Shown here: positions 24,295 to 31,701 of the stretch, one piece after another
How positions within the stretch are numbered: position 1 is the stretch's first letter
Layout of the letters: each line of letters opens with the position of its first letter
The notes under the pieces: model-generated
Seen by the model: the letters and a program-made list of their open reading frames with translations, nothing else
What the model was told of the DNA's origin: nothing
Database searches by the model: none
Made by a program: the position numbers and the translations under genes
Assembly (NCBI RefSeq): GCF_042652985.1
Contig: NZ_JBHSHQ010000004.1
Span: 1-64,000, forward strand
From: Ruoffia tabacinasalis
GTDB lineage: Bacteria; Bacillota; Bacilli; Lactobacillales; Aerococcaceae
DNA length: 64,000 nucleotides
Direction: 5' to 3'

Positions 24295-25044
24295 ATGTTA
24301 TTAGATGTAAAAAATGTCAAAAAAGTATATAAAACACGCGGTACCCAAACAACAGCACTACAACAAATTGACTTTGGGGTGAATGAAGGAGAATTCGTGG
24401 CGATTATGGGGGAGTCAGGTTCAGGTAAATCAACTTTACTCAACATTATCGCAACCTTTGACCAACCCAGTCAGGGAACAGTGCATTTGAATGGTACAAA
24501 TACAGCCAAAATAAAGAAGAATAAAATAGCCCAGTTTCGTCGGGAGCAACTTGGCTTTGTGTTCCAAGATTTTAATGTGTTGGACACGTTCTCGAATAAG
24601 GATAATATCTTATTGCCAATGGTCTTATCGAATGCTGATATTAAAGAGATGGAAAGACGCCTACAAGAGATTGCGCCGATTCTGGGGATTCAAAATTTAC
24701 TGGAGAAATATCCTTACGAGATATCAGGTGGGCAACGTCAACGGGTAGCCATTGCTCGAGCTATTATTACGAATCCACCATTATTATTAGCGGATGAGCC
24801 GACAGGGGCATTGGATTCGAAGTCTTCCGAGCAAATATTAGGCCTGTTCAAGGAATTGAATCGCTTGAACAAAACTATCTTAATGGTAACGCACTCGATT
24901 CAAGCAGCTTCGTATGCGAGTCGGGTTCTGTTTATTAAAGATGGGGTCGTCTATCATGAATTGTATCGTGGAGAAGAGTCGAATCAAGCGTTCAATGAAC
25001 GAATCTCACAAAGCTTGACGATGCTAGCAGATCGTGGGGTGTAA
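24295..25044 (+). CDS. bceA: ABC transporter ATP-binding protein, BceA-like
   Basis: 249 residues of the MacB/BceA ATPase group. Walker A is GESGSGKST, the signature is ISGGQRQRVAIARA, Walker B is LLLADEPTGALD, and the H-loop is VTHS. GGAGG precedes ATG 24295. It pairs with the large permease five bases downstream and supplies energy for peptide antibiotic removal. Confidence 0.93.
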   Translation: MLLDVKNVKKVYKTRGTQTTALQQIDFGVNEGEFVAIMGESGSGKSTLLNIIATFDQPSQGTVHLNGTNTAKIKKNKIAQFRREQLGFVFQDFNVLDTFSNKDNILLPMVLSNADIKEMERRLQEIAPILGIQNLLEKYPYEISGGQRQRVAIARAIITNPPLLLADEPTGALDSKSSEQILGLFKELNRLNKTILMVTHSIQAASYASRVLFIKDGVVYHELYRGEESNQAFNERISQSLTMLADRGV

Positions 25045-25049
25045 GCAAC

Positions 25050-27050
25050 ATGACACTTTCTATGTTGACTAAGTTAGCGGCTCAAGGTATTGCGAAGAGA
25101 CGGACAATTTATTTCCCTTATTTTCTAGCAGTCGTTTTAATTATGGCTTTGGAATATATTATGATTTCACTTATCTCTAACGAGTATGTCCAAACGCGCC
25201 AGGCTGAGTTGCCGACAATAATTATGATTGGTGCGTTTTTCTCGACCTTGTTGGCGGTGATCTTCATCTTATATGCTAATAACTTTATTCAAAGGCAACG
25301 TCGGATGGAGTTCGCCTTGTATACAGTGTTAGGGCTTGAAGGGCGTCACATTCGCTTGATTATTCTCATTGAACAAGTGCTGACCTGGTTTGTTGGTAGT
25401 ATTTTATCGATTGGTGTCGGTTATGCTTTAGGTAATGTGATGTTTATGTTGCTCAACCGGCTCACGCAAGACTTGGGAGCTGGATTGATGGATTATCCGT
25501 TTAGCCCATGGGCAGCGCTAGGTACGACTACCATTATTGCGGGGGTTATGTTCTTCATCTACCTGTTAAATAGTATTCGCTTAGCGCGTTTGAACCCGGC
25601 TGAATTATTAAGTCAGACACATGCAGGTGAATCAGAGCCTAAGTCACGTTGGCTTGTTTTGTTAATTGGTTTGATCACTTTAGCGGCAGGTTATTATATT
25701 GCCCTGACGACAACGGGCGTCATAGATGCTTTGTTGAAGGTCTTTGTTGCGATTTTCTTAGTGGTTATTGCGACTTATGCCTTGTTAATGAGTTTAAGTA
25801 TTATTTTCTTAAAACGCTTGAAACGTAATAAGGACTATTACTACCAGCCAATCCACTTCTTATCAGTATCAGGAATGTTATACCGGATGAAAGGTAATGC
25901 AACTAGTTTGGCTGGGATTGCGATTCTGTGTACTGGGATTGTCTTAACGCTGGGTACGACGTTGACCTTGTACTTAGGGATGGAAGAACAAGTTGAACAG
26001 GCTACGAGTCATGATTTTGAATTAGAATATATGGGTTATGTTGAAGGAGCTAGTGCTGATAAAGCAGAAACTGTCTTGAATCAAGCGCTTAGTGAATTCG
26101 CCACCTACGGAGATGTTCAGGATGTTACTTTAGCAAGAGAAGGTTTTATAACTTCGGCTTACTCTAATAAAGACTTTCGACCGCTTGAACCGACGAGCAA
26201 ATTACAGCCCAATGACTTTGTCTATATAATCGGTGTTCCGCTGGAAGATTTTAATCAGTTATATAATCAAGACTATGACTTGGCGAAGAATGAAGTCTTA
26301 TTTGCAGGTCATTTAGATAAAATCCAAGATTCAGATATAGTCACTATGGGTGAGCGGGAATTTCACGTTCATACGATTGCTTCAAGTTATGTTCCGACGA
26401 ACTATGTCGGTCAAGTTGTCTACGTTGTCTTTCCAACGATTGAAGATGTGGAAGCTTTAGCTCAAGCTTTTCCAACTTACACAAGAAATGGCGAGGAATT
26501 AATCGGCAGTGTAGAGTATTCGCTAGTGTTCAATGCGGCGGATGAAGAGGCACGTGATAATATTGAAGCGAACCTACCGGAAGATGAGATATTGGAACTG
26601 AGTGATTCGGACTTAGTTCGCGTGATGTCAGCTCAGCAAATATCGAAAAGTTTATATTCCTTGAATGGTGGCTTCTTATTCTTAGGAATTATTGTTGGGG
26701 TGGTCTTGATGATTGGGACGGTGTTGATGCTTTATTTCAAGCAAGTGTCTGAAGGGTATCAAGATCAAGGTAAATTTGAGATTATGCGTAAAGTCGGTCT
26801 GCCTGATAAGTTAATCCGACAAACGATTCGCCATCAAATTTTTTGGATTTTTGCTTTGCCGATTATGATCGCGGTCATTCACTCGCTCTTTGCGTCTAAG
26901 ATTATGTTCGAACTCTTAGGTCTATTATCAGTGAAAAATGTAAGTACCTTTGTAATTGGTTATGGAACGGTCTTAGCGATTTTCATTGTGGTGTATCTGT
27001 TGTTTTACTTTATTACTTCAAGGGTTTACTACCGGATTATTAAGCAATAA
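25050..27050 (+). CDS. bceB: ABC transporter permease, BceB-like
   Basis: 666 residues with the BceB layout: about ten membrane segments and one large extracellular domain (about 310-520) between segments 7 and 8, which binds the antimicrobial peptide and talks to BceS. FtsX-like permease regions occupy both ends. It follows bceA closely. Targets of this group include bacitracin, nisin and similar cell-wall-active peptides; which one applies is not visible. Confidence 0.9.
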   Translation: MTLSMLTKLAAQGIAKRRTIYFPYFLAVVLIMALEYIMISLISNEYVQTRQAELPTIIMIGAFFSTLLAVIFILYANNFIQRQRRMEFALYTVLGLEGRHIRLIILIEQVLTWFVGSILSIGVGYALGNVMFMLLNRLTQDLGAGLMDYPFSPWAALGTTTIIAGVMFFIYLLNSIRLARLNPAELLSQTHAGESEPKSRWLVLLIGLITLAAGYYIALTTTGVIDALLKVFVAIFLVVIATYALLMSLSIIFLKRLKRNKDYYYQPIHFLSVSGMLYRMKGNATSLAGIAILCTGIVLTLGTTLTLYLGMEEQVEQATSHDFELEYMGYVEGASADKAETVLNQALSEFATYGDVQDVTLAREGFITSAYSNKDFRPLEPTSKLQPNDFVYIIGVPLEDFNQLYNQDYDLAKNEVLFAGHLDKIQDSDIVTMGEREFHVHTIASSYVPTNYVGQVVYVVFPTIEDVEALAQAFPTYTRNGEELIGSVEYSLVFNAADEEARDNIEANLPEDEILELSDSDLVRVMSAQQISKSLYSLNGGFLFLGIIVGVVLMIGTVLMLYFKQVSEGYQDQGKFEIMRKVGLPDKLIRQTIRHQIFWIFALPIMIAVIHSLFASKIMFELLGLLSVKNVSTFVIGYGTVLAIFIVVYLLFYFITSRVYYRIIKQ

Positions 27051-27084
27051 ATTTAAATGTAGATATACATGCTAAAAAAATACG

Positions 27085-27129
27085 AAAAGACTTCTCAAGC
27101 TTGATAGATTAGGCTTAGGAAGTCTTTTT
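27085..27129 (+). terminator. Terminator after bceB
   Basis: AAAAGACTTC (27085-27094) pairs with GAAGTCTTTT (27119-27128), extended by AGC/GCT inside, then a T run. Confidence 0.82.
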
Positions 27130-27234
27130 GGCTTTGATAACTGTCAAACTCAGCTTATTAGTGTGAATGTTGTTTGGTTGATGAATTTGATACAATAATG
27201 ATACGAATACACTTTGGATAATGGAGGAAATTGA

Positions 27235-27885
27235 ATGCAAGAAATGACCCAATATGAATTGTTCCACCGATTACTTGAAGAGATGGGAGAGACGGGGTGG
27301 TGGCCGGCAGAATCAAAAGTCGAGATTGTAGTAGGAGCTATTATGATTCAAAACACGACGGCAGCGAATGCTGAGCGAGCGGTTATGAATATTGGTCAAG
27401 CAACACAATTTGATACACAAGCCATTTTGGACTTGCCAAGAGAAGAGCTAGAGGTATTAGTTCGTCCGGCTGGCTTCTATAAGAATAAGAGCAAGGCAGT
27501 TCATTCTGTACTTCACTGGTTTAATGAGCACGATAATGACTTAAGAGGCATTGTTAGAAAGTATGAAAGTCACTTACGCCAAGAATTATTGAAACTACAT
27601 GGAGTTGGCGATGAGACAGCAGATGTGCTTTTGTTATATATATTCGACCAACCGGTCTTTGTCTCAGATAAATATGCTCAGAAACTATACACAGAATTAG
27701 GTGTGACAGGTATGGATAACTACAAGGCGATGCGAAAGAAAGTCTCTTTAGATGAGCAGTTTACAACTTGGGAAGCCCAAGAATTCCATGGGTTAATTGA
27801 TGAGTTTGGAAAAATATACTTACGTGGAAAGGGAAATTTTGAAGCGAGCTTTTTAGCTGGCTATCAGTTAAAAATCGAAGAATAA
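27235..27885 (+). CDS. Endonuclease III-like HhH-GPD DNA glycosylase
   Basis: 216 residues of the HhH-GPD base-excision repair superfamily. The helix-hairpin-helix is LHGVGDETADVLL and the catalytic Asp is in FVSDKY. The lysine that gives EndoIII its lyase activity is replaced by Asp/Glu in the hairpin, and the C-terminal four-cysteine iron-sulfur motif is absent. This suggests a monofunctional glycosylase rather than classical Nth. GGAGG precedes the ATG. It converges with the macrodomain gene. Confidence 0.82.
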   Translation: MQEMTQYELFHRLLEEMGETGWWPAESKVEIVVGAIMIQNTTAANAERAVMNIGQATQFDTQAILDLPREELEVLVRPAGFYKNKSKAVHSVLHWFNEHDNDLRGIVRKYESHLRQELLKLHGVGDETADVLLLYIFDQPVFVSDKYAQKLYTELGVTGMDNYKAMRKKVSLDEQFTTWEAQEFHGLIDEFGKIYLRGKGNFEASFLAGYQLKIEE

Positions 27886-27922
27886 AAACCCCGGCCTCAA
27901 TCTAGCTTGAAGCGGGAGTTTC
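27886..27922. terminator. Shared terminator of the convergent glycosylase and macrodomain genes
   Basis: Imperfect inverted repeat (27886-27900 with 27907-27920) between two converging stop codons; T-rich on the plus side and, via AAAA, on the minus side. Confidence 0.6.
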
Positions 27923-27925
27923 TTG

Positions 27926-28435
27926 TTAAGCATTCTTAAGCGCGCCATCGTATGCTTTCTTAGTATCTGAATCAAATAGCACCCAAATAATTAAATCAAA
28001 CGCATCAGGATGTTCGTTCATGACATCTTTAACTGTCGAAATTGCAATTTCTGCGGCTAGATTCACAGGGAAGTGATAAACACCCGTTGAAATTGAAGGA
28101 AAAGCGACTTTGCGAATACCGTGTTCCATGGCTAGCAGTAAAGATTGTCGGTAACAACTTTCTAACAAATCCGCTTCGTTAGAGTAACCACCATTCCAGA
28201 CAGGGCCAACGGTGTGAATAATATGTTCGACGGGGAGATGATAAGCTTGAGAAATTTTTGCTTCGCCTGTTTGACAACCGCCAAGTGTTCGAGTTTCTTC
28301 TAAAAGTTTTGGACCGGCCGCGCGATGAATCGCACCATCGACACCACCTCCGCCCAGAAGGCTATGGTTGGCAGCATTAACAATCGCATCTACTTGATCG
28401 ACTTGAGTAATATCACCGAGCATCGTTTCAATCAT
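27926..28435 (-). CDS. Macrodomain protein (O-acetyl-ADP-ribose deacetylase type)
   Basis: 169 residues forming a single macrodomain. The N-terminal GDIT, the AIVNAANHSLLGGGGVDGAIH block and the later ISTGVYHFP loop are the ADP-ribose binding signatures of YmdB-like enzymes, which hydrolyse O-acetyl-ADP-ribose or remove ADP-ribose from proteins. The start is ATG at 28435 with AGAGGTGAG upstream; the longer frame to 28465 has no RBS. It is transcribed alone on the minus strand. Confidence 0.9.
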   Translation of the reverse strand: MIETMLGDITQVDQVDAIVNAANHSLLGGGGVDGAIHRAAGPKLLEETRTLGGCQTGEAKISQAYHLPVEHIIHTVGPVWNGGYSNEADLLESCYRQSLLLAMEHGIRKVAFPSISTGVYHFPVNLAAEIAISTVKDVMNEHPDAFDLIIWVLFDSDTKKAYDGALKNA

Positions 28436-28590
28436 TTTACTCACCTCTTTTCTATAGTATAACACGGATTTGACAGGCTTAAACTATCATTTAATCGAAA
28501 CAATATTATGCCTTCTGAATATATATATTGTTGCAATATTCAATAAGTTGAATAAATAGAATCATTGAAACCAAGCCGTTATAATTGACC

Positions 28591-28619
28591 TTGACATCTA
28601 AATGTAATAAGATTATTTA
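28591..28619 (+). promoter_or_regulatory. Promoter of the membrane protein at 28650
   Basis: TTGACA (28591-28596), 17-base spacer, TATTTA (28614-28619). Confidence 0.65.
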
Positions 28620-28649
28620 TGTAATAATTAATTATTTAGGAGTGAAAAG

Positions 28650-29681
28650 ATGAAGAAATATATATTAGATGGAATTAATGAGAAAGCGGGAAATAACATG
28701 TCATGGCGTGCGATTTTCGCTGGTGTTGTAACATTTGTAGCGATTAGTATTTTATTCTCATTGATTGGAGCAGCAATTGGCTTTGGCGTACCTGATTTTA
28801 CAAGCCAAAACCCATTAGATGGTGTCGGGATCGGTTTAGTTATTTGGATCATTATCGCATTAATCGTATCGCTAGCAGCCGCTGGTTATGTAACAGGGAT
28901 TACAGCTAATCGAGCTGGTTTTATCCATGGTTTCTTAACTTGGGCAGTAAGTGTCATTGTGATGTTTGCTTTAATGACATCTGCAGTTGGTATGGCATTT
29001 AATTCCTTAGGAACAGTTTTAGGCTATACAGGACAAGTTGCTGGAGACGCCATCTCTGGAACAGCGGATACTGTTGGATCATTATCTCAAGAAGCATTTG
29101 ATTCAATCGCTCAAGAAATTGATGTTGATTCACAAGACTTAGAACAAACTGTGACAGATGTATTAGAAGATACTGAAATCGCGCAATTACAACCTGATTA
29201 CTTAGATAATCAAGTTCAAGCGACAATTGATGATGTATCCACAGCAGGTTATAATATTGTTGTTAATGGACAAGATCCACAACAAGAGATTGAGAACGTA
29301 ACTAGCAATATCCAAGGTCGTATTGACGAAATCGGTCAAGAATTAGATGAAGATGCTTTAACTGAAGCAATCTCAAATAATACTGATTTATCTGAACAAG
29401 AAGCAGAAGAAGCCGTAACAAATATTCAAGAAGCTTATGGACAAGCAAGTCAAGAAGCTGAACAAGCATTAAATGATGCTCAAGCAGCTGTTGAAGACTT
29501 ACAAGTACAAGCTGAGCAAGCTTTCGCTGAAAGTGCACAAGTTGCTGAAGATGTTGCAAATAAAACTTCACAATACTCATTATATGTATTCTTAGGCTTA
29601 TTAGTTGCAATGTTTATTACTTCATTCGCTGGTTTTGCTGGTGCTAAAACAGCAAGCGAAACACATAATAATGCTGTCTAA
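28650..29681 (+). CDS. Membrane protein with a long helical extracytoplasmic domain (unrecognised)
   Basis: 343 residues: three membrane segments at about 18-45, 59-86 and 90-117, then an acidic Gln/Glu/Ala-rich helical region (about 125-305) with apolipoprotein or coiled-coil character, then a fourth segment (about 308-331) and a short polar tail. AGGAG lies upstream of ATG 28650. Codon use looks strongly adapted, suggesting high expression. I recognise no specific family; an envelope-stress or surface-scaffolding role would be a guess. Confidence 0.75.
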   Translation: MKKYILDGINEKAGNNMSWRAIFAGVVTFVAISILFSLIGAAIGFGVPDFTSQNPLDGVGIGLVIWIIIALIVSLAAAGYVTGITANRAGFIHGFLTWAVSVIVMFALMTSAVGMAFNSLGTVLGYTGQVAGDAISGTADTVGSLSQEAFDSIAQEIDVDSQDLEQTVTDVLEDTEIAQLQPDYLDNQVQATIDDVSTAGYNIVVNGQDPQQEIENVTSNIQGRIDEIGQELDEDALTEAISNNTDLSEQEAEEAVTNIQEAYGQASQEAEQALNDAQAAVEDLQVQAEQAFAESAQVAEDVANKTSQYSLYVFLGLLVAMFITSFAGFAGAKTASETHNNAV

Positions 29682-29710
29682 TAAAGACTAGAAACAATAA
29701 ACAAATTTAA

Positions 29711-29764
29711 TTGACTACACCTCTCTCTTAGTCTATTCTATAACTAAGAGAGAGGTGTTTTTTT
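29711..29764 (+). promoter_or_regulatory. Overlapping terminator and promoter
   Basis: A 15-bp perfect stem (29717-29731 with 29744-29758) plus T run ends the upstream gene. The same bases contain TTGACT (29711-29716), a 17-base spacer and TATTCT (29734-29739), a promoter for the next gene. Transcripts from it would start near 29746, inside the 3' arm, so they cannot form the hairpin. The RBS GAGAGGTG (29750-29757) is also in that arm and the TTG start is in the T run. Confidence 0.7.
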
Positions 29765-31001
29765 GAATCATTTTAAACTTGATAAGCAATTTATAGCAAA
29801 GGTATTATTTATTGCGGTTGTTATTTTAATTATTTTTAATTGGTCACAAGTAGCAGGTGCCTTTGGAGTTGTTTGGCAAGTTGCTTTCCCAGTTGTCTTA
29901 GGGGGAATGATGGCTTACGTTTTGAACTTACTCATGAACCAGTTTGAGAAAAGATTGTATCCCAATACGGATAAAAAATGGTTGCAACACACTCGCCGTC
30001 CGCTAGCGATTGTACTTTCAATTTTAGTCATTACTTTAGTCGTTGCGGGAATCATTGGTTTAGTTGTTCCGCAACTAATTACAGCAATATCAACATTAGT
30101 TGAAGCGGTGCCGACCGTGACAAATTCTGTGCAAACTTGGGTTGAAGAGCAACAACATCTTATCCCAATGTTTAATGACTTAATGGAGCAAGTGGACTTT
30201 AATTGGAGTAGTGTGATGTCTAGTTTTGCAGAGATTGGAAACCGACTGCTTCGAGGTGTAGCGGAGTCTTCTGTATCACTTTTATCTAGTTCAGCTTCAG
30301 CTGTGACAACCTTTGTATTGTCAGTGATGTTTGCCCTTTATATTTTAGTGTCGAAAGAAAAGCTGGGTAAAAATTTCAATGATATCCTGATTTCATATTT
30401 GAGTGATGAGCAAGTAAGAATTGTTAAGAACATCTTGAATGTGACTGACGATGTCTTTTCCAACTATATTACAGGAACGGTCATTGAAGCCTTTATCCTA
30501 GGTTTCATCGTATCGCTTGGACTTTGGGCCATCCAAATGCCATATGCAGCCATGCTCGGAGCCTTGCAAGGTGCGTTAGCGTTTATTCCTTTAGTCGGAG
30601 CATTTTTAGCGGGGTTTGTCGGTGCTATTATCCAATTCGCGGTTTCGCCAGTGAATGCGTTAATTTATCTCATTTTCGTTATTGTCGTTCAACAACTCGA
30701 AGGAGATTTGATCTATCCGCGTGTGGTTGGTGATTCAATCGGCCTTCCAGGTATGTGGGTCTTAGCAGCCGTAACTGTCGGTGGCGGCTTGTTCGGAATT
30801 TCAGGTATTTTACTTGGGGTACCGGTCTTTGCAACAATCTATAAACTATTCAGTTTAGATATAAGCTATCGTAAACAGATTCGGGAAGAAGCCAAAGAAC
30901 GTTCTCTAATGAATGAATACGAAGAAGAAGGGTTAAAATTAAAGCCATTTGAAGCCCTCCGTCATAAAATATTGACACCTGAAGATATTCAAGATATTTA
31001 A
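29763..31001 (+). CDS. AI-2E family transporter (UPF0118 permease)
   Basis: 412 residues of the AI-2E/PerM family: paired N-terminal membrane segments, a soluble amphipathic middle (about 90-170), then a cluster of C-terminal segments including the VQQLEGDLIYPRVVG signature. Family members have been linked to autoinducer export, sodium-proton exchange and other transport, so the substrate is open. TTG 29763 is used, with RBS GAGAGGTG embedded in the upstream terminator arm. A terminator follows. Confidence 0.88.
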   Translation: MNHFKLDKQFIAKVLFIAVVILIIFNWSQVAGAFGVVWQVAFPVVLGGMMAYVLNLLMNQFEKRLYPNTDKKWLQHTRRPLAIVLSILVITLVVAGIIGLVVPQLITAISTLVEAVPTVTNSVQTWVEEQQHLIPMFNDLMEQVDFNWSSVMSSFAEIGNRLLRGVAESSVSLLSSSASAVTTFVLSVMFALYILVSKEKLGKNFNDILISYLSDEQVRIVKNILNVTDDVFSNYITGTVIEAFILGFIVSLGLWAIQMPYAAMLGALQGALAFIPLVGAFLAGFVGAIIQFAVSPVNALIYLIFVIVVQQLEGDLIYPRVVGDSIGLPGMWVLAAVTVGGGLFGISGILLGVPVFATIYKLFSLDISYRKQIREEAKERSLMNEYEEEGLKLKPFEALRHKILTPEDIQDI

Positions 31002-31009
31002 ATAAAATG

Positions 31010-31050
31010 GAGCCCTGATGTCTATATAAGATAGATTTAGGGCTCTTTTT
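31010..31050 (+). terminator. Terminator after the AI-2E family gene
   Basis: GAGCCCT (31010-31016) pairs with AGGGCTC (31039-31045), with an inner TCTAT/ATAGA stem, then TTTTT. Confidence 0.82.
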
Positions 31051-31062
31051 CAATTCAAAATG

Positions 31063-31107
31063 TTGATTTTTTCAATGGATATGCTATAATGGTCAAAGAA
31101 GGTCAGA
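31063..31107 (+). promoter_or_regulatory. Distal ctsR promoter with CtsR box
   Basis: TTGATT (31063-31068), 16-base spacer, TATAAT (31085-31090), immediately followed by GGTCAAA-GAA-GGTCAGA (31091-31107), a CtsR heptad direct repeat with the standard three-base spacing. Confidence 0.85.
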
Positions 31108-31154
31108 AGGCACGCAATCACTTCATTAAAGTCCTCTTTCCTTAAACTGAATAG

Positions 31155-31200
31155 TTGTCGAGAAAGTTTTTTTATTATATAATAGTCAAAGATAGTCAAT
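31155..31200 (+). promoter_or_regulatory. Proximal ctsR promoter with CtsR box
   Basis: TTGTCG (31155-31160), 17-base spacer, TATAAT (31178-31183), followed by AGTCAAA-GAT-AGTCAAT (31184-31200), again CtsR heptads three bases apart. Confidence 0.82.
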
Positions 31201-31221
31201 GTTAGTGGAAGGGGGATCATA

Positions 31222-31689
31222 GTGGCACAAAGAAATATGTCGGATATTATTGAAGCTTATTTAAAAAGCTTTTTGAAAAATAGTGAAAGAATTGAAATCA
31301 AACGAAGTGATATTGCAGAACAATTTGATTGTGTACCTTCACAGATTAACTATGTTATTAATACACGCTTTACTCAAGAACATGGCTATATGGTAGAAAG
31401 TAAACGAGGTGGTGGGGGCTATATACGGATTCTAAAAGTTGAGTTAGTTGATGAAATCGACGCCCTTGACGATATGATCCAAATGATAGGACCGCGTATA
31501 AATCACCGCAGTGCAATCAATATTATTGAAACATTAGTCAACCATAGTATAATGACAGAACGAGAAGGCGCATTAATACTATCAGTGATTGATAAAGCAT
31601 TACTACAAACAATCTCGTTACATGAACAAGAAGCAAGAGCTTTGATTCTGTCGAAGTTTTTAGAACAATTACGAATTACATATAAATAA
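31222..31689 (+). CDS. ctsR: Transcriptional repressor CtsR (class III heat shock)
   Basis: 155 residues. The N-terminal winged helix carries the family signature VPSQINYVINTRF and the tetraglycine thermosensor loop RGGGGYIRI; a C-terminal dimerisation and arginine-phosphorylation domain follows. It represses clp and other stress genes at low temperature. Two boxes upstream show self-regulation. It begins at GTG 31222 after GGAAGGGGG. The gene is followed by clpC after 12 bases; mcsA and mcsB, found between them in Bacillales, are missing. Confidence 0.96.
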   Translation: MAQRNMSDIIEAYLKSFLKNSERIEIKRSDIAEQFDCVPSQINYVINTRFTQEHGYMVESKRGGGGYIRILKVELVDEIDALDDMIQMIGPRINHRSAINIIETLVNHSIMTEREGALILSVIDKALLQTISLHEQEARALILSKFLEQLRITYK

Positions 31690-31701
31690 AGAGGTGAAAG
31701 T

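Noticed and set aside
29302..29610. Minus-strand Leu/Gln-rich frame
   Set aside because: It is the complement of the repetitive helical domain of the plus-strand membrane protein, with no RBS.
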